Source of the DNA: Selaginella tamariscina
Lineage: Eukaryota > Streptophyta > Lycopodiopsida > Selaginellales > Selaginellaceae
Length of the DNA: 64,000 nt
Reading direction: 5' to 3'
Assembly (NCBI GenBank): GCA_003024785.1
Contig: PUQB01000361.1
Coordinates: forward strand, 97,673-161,672
Numbering within the stretch: position 1 is the stretch's first letter; each line of letters begins with the position of its first letter. Positions 43,976 through 56,065 of this stretch are shown here, piece by piece. A program made the translations under genes and the position numbers. The notes below the pieces were generated by a model. It was given only the letters and a program-made list of their open reading frames with translations. It ran no database searches and had not been told where the DNA came from.

Positions 43976-46900
43976 CAAGCAAAGGGAGACCTACAGAGCG
44001 GTCACAAGGTAGGAGAATCTAGCAATGACTCTTGCTCAGTTAGGATACACCACGCGTAGGGATAAAATTGTAAAGTATGTAATGTCCATGGATCCCACAA
44101 CACAAATGATTGTTACCAGCTAACCAAGCTCCTAAGCAGCACGCCACCCTAGATTGGCCCCTGGGTCGTTGAGCGACAGGAGGTGGATCACCTAGGAGAC
44201 CAACGATATGGGGGCCGCGGTGGTGGCCAACCCCACCGTAGATCGTGATCAGGAGACCGAAACCAGAGGTCGCGCTCCTGGGAGCGCCAACAAAACCGAC
44301 CAAGGTACAACAACAGAAACAGATGGTCGGAATGCTGGGAGTTGATCTGCACGCTATGCAGTGGATGCCATCCACTATACCGATGCTCTTGGATCGTGAT
44401 GCTCAAACCCATGCTGGAAGCGCATGTACCAAAGGCCACATGGGTGGTCGAGGGACCAGCCCCGGCCACAACAACACTAGGTCCCACACCACAGGCCCAC
44501 CAAGTAAAGATGTCACCCCGAGCTGCAATGTGGGGAAATCACGAGGTCACAAGCCCAACAGACAGATGACCAGTTGACTTGGAGGAGGAAGACAATGAAG
44601 AGTCCAGTGAGGAGGAAGTGGTAGCCAAACTCGAAAAACCAGGTCTGTAAGAGTGAAGACACGCTAAGGTGGAAGTGGCTGCAGAACATGTGAGATTGGC
44701 ATAGGGTGCAGAGGCCAAGGGCATGATGGGGATGCACGAGACCCTCGTGGGAAGATGTGAGAAACCCAGGTGTCGGTAACCTTAGGAGAGTTGCTATGGT
44801 TATCCCCAAGGCTTTATGAAGTCCTCACCAGGGAACTACATGGCCCACAGTCGTGGCCCCAAGGGTCGCAACAATAGTGGTAGACTTTGTGGACGACGTA
44901 CCGGCCATACCCGTCCAAGTGGCAGGCCGCACGTCCACAACTTGATCATAGATGGGGGATCAAGCATAAATATCATGTCCACAAAACTCCATCAGGAGCT
45001 GGGGATGCCGCCCCCGAAGCCCTCACCCTTCCTCATACGTATGGCAAACCAAGCCAAGGTGGCCCCTAAGGGCATCATGAGGAAGGTAAGCATCAGGATC
45101 CAGAGCATTAAGTTCCTGATAAACATGATCATCCTCGACATGCACACAAAAGGAGGGTTTGACTTACTCATGGGCCAGCCGTGCTCCGGGGCGCAAGGGT
45201 ACAACACGATTGGGAGAAGTAGGAGATTCGGTTCCCCGTCAAGGAGGGGGTCATATCCATTACTGCAAAACAAGTCTCGGTGCCACCATCGAAATCCTGA
45301 CCCCAGGAATACCACCTCCCAGACTGGGGAGAGGGACTGGATGATGAGGAAGAAGCAACCATCTTAGCATGCTTGCCAGAGCTATTCATCATAGGAGAGG
45401 TGGATCCTCGACAGGAAGTACAAGAGTTGGCTGCCACGTACCTAATGACTTAGCTAGAAATCAGAGTAGACACCTCAGAAGCTCAAATCCTGAGGTGGCC
45501 CATTCTGTGTAAAGAAATGCGAAGTGTAGCTCCACCGGCCCAGGAAGAGTACTGTAGCAGAAGCAGTGGTCAAGCAGGTCAACATAGGCACCGATGAAGA
45601 CCCCGACTAGTAAATATTAATGCTCACATCGGAGTAGAGCTAAGAGAGTAGATTGCCAACTACCTCTGTAGATTATAGGGAAGTATTTTCCTGGACCTAC
45701 CACGACCTAAGGGGAGTACTGCTGGAGTTGTGCTAGCACCGAATTAAACTAAAACCCGACACCTTACCCAACCAGCAACAACGTTACCGTATCAACCCAA
45801 ACTACGCCCGAAAAGCTAAATAGGAGATTGACAAGTGGCTCAAAGCGGACTTTGTCTACCCCATCGAGAACCCAGAATGGCTGTCACCAATGTTATTGTA
45901 CCAAAGAAGGACGGCCGGCTAAGAATCTGCATAGATTATCGACGACTGAATGCCACCGCGGAGAAGGACCCGTTCCCCATCCCATTCACAGAGGCCATCC
46001 TAGAAGATGTAGTGGGCCATGAGATGTACTTGTTCATGAATGGCTTCAGTGGATACAACCAGGTGACGATTGCAACGGAAGACTAAGCCAAAACTGCATT
46101 CATCATGGACTGGGGAGCCTACGCCTTCAGAGTTTTGTCGTTGGACTTTGCAATACTCCAACCACGTTTCAGAGGTTGGTCCAGCGGGTATTCTCGGACA
46201 ACCTCACAGGTTTTGTCTGAGCATTCCTGGATGATTTCACAGCTTATGGACCAGTAGAGGACCATGTGACAAATCTGGAATGGGTGTTCTGGCGCTGCCA
46301 GGAATATGGGATATCTCTTAACCCCTCAAAGTGCGTATTTGGCATGACCGCGGGAAGTTGCTAGGGCACATCGTTTCCAAGGAAGGCATCACTGTGGACC
46401 TAGGTTCATTACAAGCATTGGTTGAAATGCCACCTCCACAGAATGTCACGAAACTCCGAAGATTCCTGGGAAAGCAGGGTTTTACCGCAAGTTTATTCAG
46501 AAGTACCAACCGATGACCGAATTACTACCAGGGAGGCACCATATGAATGGACTGCCCACCAACAGGTGGCTTTCGAGGACATAAAGCGCCAGCTGGTGGA
46601 AGTGCCTATCCTCATCCCACCGGATTGGAATCGACAGTTCCACTTACAAACGGATGGCTCAAGCGTAGCGGCGGGTGCGGTCATGTCCCAGGAGGACGAC
46701 AAAAGGATGCTCCGACCCATAGCATATGGAAGTCGACTCATGATGCCGGTTGAACGCAACTACTCGGCGACCGACAAAGAATGCCTGGTGGTCATCTACG
46801 GGGTATCTAAGTTTTGCCATTGCCTTCTGGGCAACCACTTCATACTGATCATAGATCACCACGCTCTGCTGTACCTCATGAACAAACCGCAGCTCACTGG

Positions 46901-48703
46901 GCGGCCAGCTCAATGGATACTCTTGCAGGAGTTTGAGTTTACCATAGTCCATAAAGCAGGTAAGCTGCACGTATCATCGGACCTCTTCTCCCGAATAACG
47001 AGCGGTGAACTAGCAGAAGCCGCCAACTTGGTCGACATACCATACACTGACCTCTTCGGGACAACTGTTGAACAAGGCACCTTACCATGAACCACCAAGT
47101 TGACGACCGGCCTGGACATCCCAGCGTGGCAATAGCCAATACGGTGCTACCTCACCAACGAGTTAAACAGCCTTTCCGGCACATCGGTGACACATAGACA
47201 AAGCCTTGTCCAAAGGTGCTTACCGTTCTAGCTGATCAGGGATCAGCTATACAAGCGAGGGAGGGATGACATACTCTGGAGATGCCCACTAACTTGGGAA
47301 ATTCCCGAGATTGTTGAGGCAGCTCACGTAGGACCGGGGCAAGACACTTTGGGGGAGACAAAACGGCCAGAAAAATCCTACAAATTGGACTCTGGTGGCC
47401 AACAATCTTTCGGGATGCCACCAAGGTAGCAAGGAGTTGTACTGATTGTCAACGAATAGGCAAACCCATGGTAGGCCAAGGCATGGAGTACCACCTTTCA
47501 GCAAAAATGGCGGCATTTGAGAAGTGGGGCCTAGATTTTGTGGGGCCTATCAACCCAAGGGCCCACACGACACACTCCAGGTACATCGTAGTGGCAACGA
47601 ACTACATCACAAAATGGGTAGAAGCAAAGGCACTCAAGGAGGCAACAACAAGATAGACATTAAGGTTCATCTATACAAACATTCTAACACGGTTCAGTTG
47701 CCCACTAGAGATGGTGTCAAACCAAGGGAGCCACTTCATCAATAAGACTATCCGAGAATTGGTCAATGCGTTTGTCATCAAGCATTGCATGTCAACAACC
47801 TACTATTGCAGGGGAATGGACAGGCCGAGTCCACAAACAAGGTACTAGTCACCATCTTGAGGAAGCTTTGCCATAGGGAACCCAGGCGATGGGAAGAAAT
47901 GCTACCATCGGTGTTATGGGCATACCGGACAACATTCAAAACATCAACATGAACGACACCTTTCCAGCTGGCCTATGGTCTGAAGGCCATCATGCCATGG
48001 GAGTTCACCATACCCAACTTACGGATGAGCCTGGACCACATGATCATGGACGAACCAACGGTTACACGGAAAAGACTGGAGCAGCTGGAACAACTAGACG
48101 AAGTACGATTCCTAGCACAGTTGACGAGAGAAAACCATCAACAGCAGACCAAACAAGCTAGGGATAGGAAAAAGAAACTCTGAGAATATAAGCCAGGACA
48201 GTGCCTATGGTGATTCAAGAAACCACAAACATTTCGGAAAGGCAAGTTCTGGCAAGGATGGAAAGGACCATATGTGGTGCTAAAAACCTTCGACAATGGT
48301 ACGGTTCTACTGAGGGCCAACGGGTAGCCGTTACAACAGAAAGTTAACACCTCGAACCATACATTCACCTGATAAGAACCCCGTTCGAGGGAAACGGAAG
48401 AAAGAGGTAAACCTCACGGACCTTCAGGGTGAAGGCATGGCCAGAGTAGTGGTGTTAAGAACCAAGGAAAGGGACACTCAACGAGAGAGCGGGGACCCTA
48501 GTCCCACACGAATGGCCAGCTCACAGGGTCACATGGTTCACGAGAGTGGACCACACGCGTGAGCATGTAGAACGGGGCAATAATGGCAGGCGGCACCATT
48601 AATGCCCTGATTATGGCATGTGGGAGGACGCGCCATCATATCTAGCGAGGTAGCCCACCACATAGGCACCATCTTTAGAAGGATAACAGGGGTGAGCTAG
48701 GGC

Positions 48704-49126
48704 ATGCTCACTTTTCGTAGAAAAGATCGACCACTCCCCAACATCAGAATGATGGAGTGGACCACGCAGAACAAGCCGGTGACCATCCAGCACGTCCGAG
48801 TGCGGTACAAGGGCCAGGATAGGATCACGGAGCTCGTGGCTCCCAAGTTCTCTAGATTTAAGGAGTTGATCAGCCGACCCAACGTTTGGAGGGTGCGAAA
48901 ACAGATGCGACTACTCGGGCTTTTCGAGGCCCTGGGGAGAAGTGGAGAAGCCGGATTCGCAGTGCGGGCTAGCCATTTCATTCAGATAGTACAGCTGGAG
49001 ACGGAGAAAACCAAGCGAGAGGAGTTACGATTCAGATTGGGCGGCTCTATAGGCTTCTACATCGATCTCAATCACTGGCTGCCATGTTCTACCTACCAGA
49101 CAATGGCACACCCTTGGAAGAGCTAG
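48704..49126 (+). pseudogene. Extra open frame after integrase in the Tat-like element
   Basis: 140 basic residues (M-L-T-F-R-R-K-D-R-P-L-P-N-I, later F-K-E-L-I-S-R-P-N-V-W-R-V-R-K-Q). Not recognised. It sits where some Tat-lineage elements carry a third gene, in the same direction. Its GC-rich composition matches the element, not the host flanks. Confidence 0.45.
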
Positions 49127-49480
49127 AGAAACCCAAACGCCAGTGGTTCCCCACCAATCGGGATGAAATAGCGATGTCCATACTCTCCATAGGAAGGGGA
49201 TGACGTGGACAAGTTCCTGGCACTTACAGTGTTCATGTTCACCGAAAGAATAGTGAGGCAGGTCGTCACTCTGCTGGCTAACGCCCTCTACAGCACCTGG
49301 GAAGGAGTCGCTACAGACTGGGCGGACTGCCTCAGGCATTATATGATTCCGGCCCTGACTTGCAGCATCAACGGGATCCGGACGGGAACCGGACAAAGGC
49401 TCACGACAGCGGGCCACCTTAGCGTGATGATTGCCTGAATCATCAGTCGGAGCCCGACTCCCTTACCGTAGCAATTCTAT

Positions 49481-50650
49481 TTGGACACCATCAGAGGGTC
49501 GGGGGCAGAAGAACAGGAAGGCCCCAGCCAAGCTGATAAAGAGAAACAGCCAGACACACTAGAGTCTTCACGAAAACGAGCAAGAGAAGATTCTCCTACA
49601 GAGCAAGCCAGGGAAGAGGACCGCAAGGAAAGGGAGGAGGACCTCCACCACGGTGTCCCCGTTGGCAGTTCCCGGATCAAAGGCCCCACCAACCCAAGGG
49701 CCGCAAAACACGGGGGAGTGTTCTGCCAACCCTTCGCAAGCCAACGACGGGGCATCGGGGAAGACACATGTAACGTGCTGAAGGGGGCGTACAAACACTA
49801 CAACGCAAAGGGGCAATGGACCACTACGGCGCATATGGAACTGTCCAAGGCCTTCGATTGAATCCGGAAGGTTGTAGCGGTGAACAACGATTTGGACTTC
49901 CCAAGAGTAACCACAAAACATGACGCAATAATACAGGAGCTCACGGACAGCTACTAAACTGCTCAAAAGGAGGCCCGGGAGTACTCGAACCAGCTCCTCA
50001 AGGGGATCCAACTATGGGAGATCACGAAAGCCGGGACGAACCAAGCAGAGGAGACGTGTCAGCAGGTGACTGACAACTTGGATCAACTTCAGATCAAGTA
50101 CGACCACATCCCGAAGCTCCATGACCAACTAGGATGGGACTTTGAGTAAGTCACTACGGAGAAGGAGTGACAGGTTTTCAAGCTTGGCTCCACACTTGAG
50201 TAGTGCAAGGCAAAGCTCATCCAGGTTCACCAGGAACTGGCCACGGCCAAAGAAAAACTGCACCGGGTCAAAGTCACCCCCGCATCCTCCTCAGAGAGAC
50301 CCACATTCAAGTCATATGGAGCTCTGGTACCTGTCTCCCCACTCGCGGAACTGAAGACTCGCCACGGACCACCAGGGAGTTAGAGGTACACACCCAGCTA
50401 CATGCTCAACTCCTCGTGGCAAGGGAACAGAAGCTGCAATACTCACGAGAACGGACTCAGGAATTGGAGTGTCAGCTCAAGCAGGTTTAGGAGCAACAAG
50501 CAGGGTCCGAGGCAAAGCTCTGGAGAGTGATCGCACTATGGGAGGCGACCATCACCACACTAAAGACCACGCTAGCCTCAATGGAGAACAAAATTGCCAC
50601 ATACCGAGAGCTCCATGGGGTGGACGTCTAGAACACATGGCCCGAGGACA
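49481..50650 (+). pseudogene. Charged, coiled-coil-like 3' region of the Tat-like element
   Basis: Open pieces of glutamate/lysine/glutamine-rich sequence. One (49481-49861) is hydrophilic with E-Q-A-R-E-E-D-R-K-E-R-E-E-D. Another near 50380-50490 (Q-L-L-V-A-R-E-Q-K-L-Q-Y and T-Q-E-L-E-C-Q-L-K-Q-V) has a heptad-like pattern. These resemble the coiled-coil tail often found in the extra ORF of Tat elements. It is not one open frame. Confidence 0.45.
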
Positions 50651-50689
50651 TGCTAACGAATAAGTCTAGGCATCTAGTTGACGGTGGGT

Positions 50690-51385
50690 TGACACCATCA
50701 AATTACCAGTCGGCACGGACAAGCAACGAAACGAAGCACCGGATAAGGAAGGTATCGCAGGTACGGACTGATGATGACTGATGTCAGGCGGTGGCATAAC
50801 CAGGCATAAATCCGATCATCTGGACCAACTACCCAGGGTACGTAGGACAACACGCGTGAGAGAGGCGCATAAATGAGATAGATAGGACTCTATCATAGGG
50901 CAGCAGACTAGTAGGAAAGCACCACTTGTACCTAGGGTCTAGCGCTAGGTGACCCACTATATAAGTAGGAAGGCTGGTAGTGGGTTGGGGTCATTTTGGA
51001 GTCAAGTATGCGTCTTGTATCTTGCTCCCCTATCGAAGATAGTTTGTACTTAGGCAGGCATTATAAATATATCCATAATCCTTCTATTCACCTTACAAGC
51101 GGGGATTCCCCGCTTGTCCCACTCCTAGGCCGAGCAACGCTCTCTGCCAAACCACCCTAGCGAGGCCCTAGTAAAACTCCCTCCACCCTGTACATGGACC
51201 CTCGCGGCATCCGGTAGAGGCCATTCAGCACTTCCCTTACTTCCGAGGTAAGGCCGGCTTGCCGGTTTGGACCACTGGAATTGGACGTTATCCATAGTGT
51301 CCTGGCAACCACTGAGGCTTCCTAAGAAGCACCACATTTGGCCTACGGAGTCCCCGATGACCAAGTACATGTAGTCAAAATTCTT
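50690..51385 (+). repeat. Probable 3' LTR of the Tat-like element
   Basis: Non-coding and GC-rich, with a TATA box TATATAAGT at 50958-50966 and a terminal-like end where LARD LTR sequence begins at about 51386. Without a 5' LTR the boundaries are approximate. Confidence 0.5.
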
Positions 51386-52776
51386 GGGTTCATGACTAAG
51401 CTCATTACTCTTTTATCTGTGCAAGTTTTAGCTTGTGTCGTCAAGGCACAACCCTTTATTGTGCCGCCTCAACTTCCATACAATAGGGGTACGTCCCACC
51501 TTTGGGGTAACGTTCACGAATCCATGCCTGGGAGGTCCTATCAAATAGCACATTCTAAAGATTATAGGTTGAGACATGTCTCCAACCTCCTCCTCCACAT
51601 GAAGCTAGGAGTAGCACTCATAGCTAAGCAAAGCATATATGTGTCCTTGTTCAATTATAGGCATGAGATCTTGGCTAGCAGGTTTTCTTTACCAAGTTCT
51701 TGAGGGTTCGCAAAGGGGTTCTAGAGTTGGCATTTGTAAAACACGTTTGTAGCACCTAGTGTAACTCTTGAAATTAAAGGGCTATGTCATGATAGCCCAC
51801 ATCTTAGGAAACAATGTCACATGAAGATGTGACACTAAGCTGGATGGCACACAATACAATGCTTAAGGCATGCCCTTTGAGGTTGTTTTATGGGTTCAAC
51901 ACCAAGGGATTGGATACTCTAGCAAGTAGGCATGTTAGTGCTCACATTAAGGTGCTAAGCCTTGAGCATTCGCTTAAGAGAGGTTATGTCTCCTAACTGG
52001 ATGTGCTATTGGCACACTCGGCTAAGGGAGGGTTGAACAACCTAAGCTTGTTGGCAAGAGCCCATTCGTGAGGCACTTCAAAGGTCATGTACTTAAGATT
52101 ATCCAAACCTAATGCCACATGAGATTACAAATGTAGATGTATATATATAGTATGTGGACTGGGCAGGCGTTTCTATGGCCGTCGCCTAGTTGGCACGCGG
52201 CAACCCGCTCTCATCGCAAAGAGCAGCTCGGGCACCACCCGCTATACCGATGCTCCTGGATTGTGATGCTTAAACCCATGCTAGAAGCACACATGCCAAA
52301 GGCCACAAGTCCTAGGAGTAATACTTAATGAGGACACAAGTGTGCGCCGTAGGCGAACACGAGTGTTTTACTAAGTAAATATGGGTTGATCACTCAAACC
52401 CTTAGGAGTTAGTCATGAGTCATGGTACTCCTTGTCGCCCTAAAAGGGGTTGTACTCCCGAACGAGGGTGATTCCTTAAGGGATAAGTGACAATGCCTTA
52501 ACTTTGTCATGGGGGTATATGTGAGACACATCTCCTTGTGGGGTTAGGGCATAAGCCCGTTTAGGTCTCTTGGGGTAGGTTTATTTAGGTTATCCTCTAG
52601 GGTTCAAATGATAGTCATTATAGGGGACTTAGGGTAGGACCCTCTCATGTCTATTTAAACATCTGAGTTAGACTCTTAGGGTTGTCTTAGAAGACTTAGT
52701 GTTGATTATACAGGGTGTTAACGCTTGATGGCCACTTGGCAAACATGTGTTAGTCTGTTGGGTTAAAACTTCAACA
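51386..52776 (+). mobile_element. Degraded LARD 5' LTR, with internal rearrangement
   Basis: Follows the LARD LTR in reverse-complement orientation (GGTTCATGACTAAGCTCATT at the left, GGGTTAAAACTTCAACA at the right end 52776). The first few hundred bases of the LTR are missing where the Tat-like element abuts. Bases 52140-52308 are foreign and 52309-52382 are inverted relative to the intact LTR. Confidence 0.8.
52236..52306 (+). mobile_element. Captured scrap of Tat-like gag inside the LARD LTR
   Basis: CTATACCGATGCTCCTGGAT, then GATGCTTAAACCCATGCTAG, and CCAAAGGCCACA match 44375-44447 in the same direction. The preceding bases 52140-52235 are not LARD sequence either and may belong to the same capture. 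Confidence 0.75.
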
Positions 52777-53454
52777 TTTGGTATTGAAGCTATTTTCTGC
52801 ATTCAGTAGGACTACTTAAAGTGTATTGTGTTTTAGGGCTTAGTTACCTCTAAGTACTCTATCACTTTTGACTAACATGTTTGTATTCTACACGTAGAGT
52901 TGATCCTAAGATGTATAAGTCTTTAGAGAACATTTGCTTGTTAAGCTGGTGTGGGTTATGGCTCTAATGTTAAGGTAACAACTCAGAAAGCAACTTCTGA
53001 GTTGCATGCTAGGTTACTTTGGCCTACGTTTGTCTGGTTAATTTACCTTATGTTTGCCCAAGTTATTTTACTTTACGGTTTGTCCATGTTACTTTACCTT
53101 TTGTTTGCAGTGGTTAATTTTAATAAACACTTCCACAAGACATGGCAAGTTAGTTTGTTTTGGCTTACAAACTAAGTCTTGTGAAGTGGATCATGTGATA
53201 TGCCAAGTCTGCACATTATTAAAAAAAATATTTTTCTTTAAGGTGCATAAAATTGAGATAAACATGATTGAGAACATGATAGTATTTATTAAGTTTTAGC
53301 TTAGGTCAAGATTTAATATTGGATTCGGAATAGTGTTTAAATGGGGAAAGGCTTATGTTCAAATGTGCATCTTTGACTTCGGAAAAAAAGAGCATATTCA
53401 AAGATAAGAGTGAACACTACATTTTAAACGTGAGAATGAGTTCTCACTATAATG

Positions 53455-53975
53455 TGTCAACCATGATCCAGGAACCAGGAAGCGAGTAGGATTCCGGGAA
53501 CAGGAAGGCTTGACTCAGGAACAGGACCGAGAGCAGGACATGAACCAGGAACAGGAACAGGAACAGGACGGATCCAGGAGCAGGACAGGATCAGGATAGG
53601 ATCCGGGAACAAGACAGGAACTAGACAGGATCCAAGAGCAAGACAGGAGCAGGAGGCAAAGAGTAAGACAAGAGCAAGGAACAAGAATAATCGTAGAATG
53701 ACTGGTGTTGATAGTAACTAATTGTACAACAATTAGGTCGGAGCTTTTATGCTCACAACTCCAAGCTAATCTAGTCATGAGTCTAATCTAGCATGAGCTA
53801 AGAATAGTGTCCCTTATCCTCTAGGCATATCCTGTAGCATATCCTCTAGGCATATCCTATAGGTATATATGTAGGAATATCCTGCAGGCATATCCTGTAA
53901 CCGGTATCCTATATCCGAAATCCTGCATCCTGTATCCTGTATCCGGAAACCTGTAACCTGCATCGGGTTGTGACA
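53455..53975 (-). mobile_element. Solo chromovirus LTR, TSD TAATG
   Basis: 521 bases, TG...CA, very similar to the young element's LTR. TAATG flanks it on both sides (53450-53454 and 53976-53980), and LARD sequence continues on each side. It is the product of insertion followed by LTR-LTR recombination. Confidence 0.92.
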
Positions 53976-54997
53976 TAATGCATGTTCTAGAGAGTGTAAC
54001 TTAAAAAACAAGTTATGATGCTGGACTTATGATATGATGGAAATTTGGGTATTAACATATGATCAATATGTTAAGCGGTTAGTTCGAAAACGCAATATAA
54101 TCAAATACTATTTGATGTTTGTAGTGTTTCGATGACGCTAAGTACAAATGACATTAGGTTGATTGTATTGCTGAATTCAAATCCCTCAATTTAAATAAAG
54201 TATAATATGAAACCTCAATAAGAGTGCATTATGTGTCCAAGTTAACTAACTTGGTTAACTCAATTACAGTTGTATCTTATATGAAATCATGAGGGAAACT
54301 TGGGATAATATCTTGTGGATTTTACATTCTTATCAATATTATTTTGGGGTAGATGGCATGATCTACCAGAAACAAAAAAATTAAAGAAAAAATAAAATAA
54401 ATAAATATATATGTATATTGGAAAGATACGTTTACATTTTTGTGTTTATTAAGTATAGGCTTTGCATAGTGAAGGGTGAGGCGCACACTTGTGCATTTCA
54501 TTCTTAATTCTTTAAGCTTGAAATTTGTTGATACTTCAAATTTTTCATACTTTATTACTAAATTGATACTTCATTAGCGGATATAACTTTACAATCGTAT
54601 TAATTTATTAAAATGCAAGAACTGTAATATGGACATTTGGACTTAGTTAATACAAACCGAACTTCAACTTGAGATGGAACATAATGCTACTTTTAGTATT
54701 TCAAGATGTCGTTCAGGGAATATAAGAAACATGAATCAACATTTGGTTTATCTAATTGATTTAAAAAATACACATTAGTTACCATGACACTGAAATGTCG
54801 TACTAATTTCACGTTTCAGTTTATTTCATAATTCAATTAAACTTATCAAACACATTTAATTTAGTACAACAAATTAAGATACATCACTTATTTTAACATT
54901 TAATAATCCCACAAAGTACTACATCACTTCCCAAGCAATGTATTAAGAAACTCTTTCTCAATTCTCAAGTAACTTAAAAAAATCGCGGTTCAAACTA

Positions 54998-55592
54998 CAA
55001 TTACGACCCGATACAGAATACAGGATTTCGGATACAATATGGGTTGCAGGACTTTCCTATAGGATTCCGGATACAAGATATGGGTTGCAGAACTTTCCTA
55101 CAGGATATTCCTACCAGGATTCCGGACATAGGATACGGTTGTAGGATATTCCTATATGCCTAGAGGACATGTGGATCATCTTGCCTCTGCATGCAGTCCA
55201 CTTTTGCACTCATGCCTAGATTAGCTCTTGGAGTTGTGAGCATAAAAGCTCCGACCTAATTGTTGTACAATCAGTTACTATCAACACCAGTCTTATTACG
55301 ATCAATCTCGTCTTGTCTTGTTCTTGTTTTGTTTCCTGTCCTGTTCCTGTCTCGCTCCTGTTTCCTGTCCTACTCCTAGATCCTGTCCTGCTCCTGTCTT
55401 GTTCCCGGATCCTACCCTGTTTCTGTCTTGTTCCTGAATCTTGTCCTGCGCCTTTTTGTCTTGCTCCTGGATCCTATCTTGATCCTGTCTTGCTCCAGGA
55501 TCCATCATGTTCCTGTTCATGTCCTGCTCTCGATCCTGCTCCTGAGTCAAGCCTTCCTGTTCTCTTCCTGTTTCCTGAATCGTGGCTTGACA
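54998..55592 (+). mobile_element. Solo chromovirus LTR, TSD AACTA
   Basis: About 595 bases in plus orientation and more diverged than the other solo copy. The first bases have changed, but CGACCCGATACAG and the terminal CGTGGCTTGACA are clear. AACTA flanks it (54993-54997 and 55593-55597). The U3 half lacks some CAGGATA units and has different ones (TTCCTATAGGATTCCGGATA-type). Confidence 0.88.
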
Positions 55593-56065
55593 ACTAAAAT
55601 ACTATCTTATTAAAGTGTTAAAGTCAAATCCCTTCTTTTGAATCTTTTTATCTTATAATTATGGACACCTCATGTGATCATAATTAAGTCTCAATATTAA
55701 GCACTCAAATCTCAATACTTAACAGATATTATCATACTTTGATAAGTTATTTGTAACCAATTTTAAAAAGACTATCATAAATACTCAAAGTTTAAAGTAT
55801 AAATATCTTAACATATGAGGTGGTAGAAAATTTCATATTCTTAAATCAGATATCAGATTATACACTAGGGATCTTGAATCACAATCATAAAGAAGAGAAA
55901 TTATCTTTTTGAGTTATCTTAGCAACTCAACATTGTACTTTTATAATACAAAATTGAACTCAGGGAACACCATAAATCCTTGAAATAGAATCGACAAGGA
56001 AATCCAAAGAACACCATCAAACTTGAAACTGACTTTTGAATAACCGTATTCAACTTTAAGATACT

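Larger units (their letters stand above)
43976..51385 (+). mobile_element. Tat-like Ty3 element lacking its 5' end
   Basis: A plus-strand Ty3 element of the Tat/Athila type. Its parts are the gag end with C-x2-C-x3/4-H-type knuckles (about 44075-44640), protease (about 44940-45180, D-G-G-S-S-I-N-I-M), RT (about 45800-46520, with V-P-K-K-D-G-R-L-R-I-C-I-D-Y-R-R-L-N), RNase H (about 46560-47030, L-Q-T-D-G-S), integrase (about 47290-48310), a long 3' region with additional open frames (48700-50680) and a probable 3' LTR (about 50690-51385). The 5' LTR and the start of gag are missing, since a chromovirus scrap abuts at 43975. Pol carries roughly ten or more breaks. The 3' region between integrase and LTR is typical of Tat-lineage elements. 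Lineage within Tat/Athila is unsettled. Confidence 0.82.
52777..56065. mobile_element. LARD internal relic, part inverted, with two solo LTRs
   Basis: After a primer site variant (TGGTATTGAAGC at 52779-52790) the internal sequence follows the reverse complement of 36928 down to about 35810 (to about 54535). From 54540 to 56065 it follows about 34547-35560 in the direct orientation. So the two halves face opposite ways, and the piece between them in the intact element (about 35560-35810) was not found. Two chromovirus LTRs interrupt it (53455-53975 and 54998-55592). No coding content. Confidence 0.78.

Noticed and set aside
49025-50011. Minus-strand frames of 105-147 codons in the Tat-like 3' region
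   Set aside because: They lie opposite the sense-strand frames in GC-rich DNA, where stops are rare, and show no recognisable motif.
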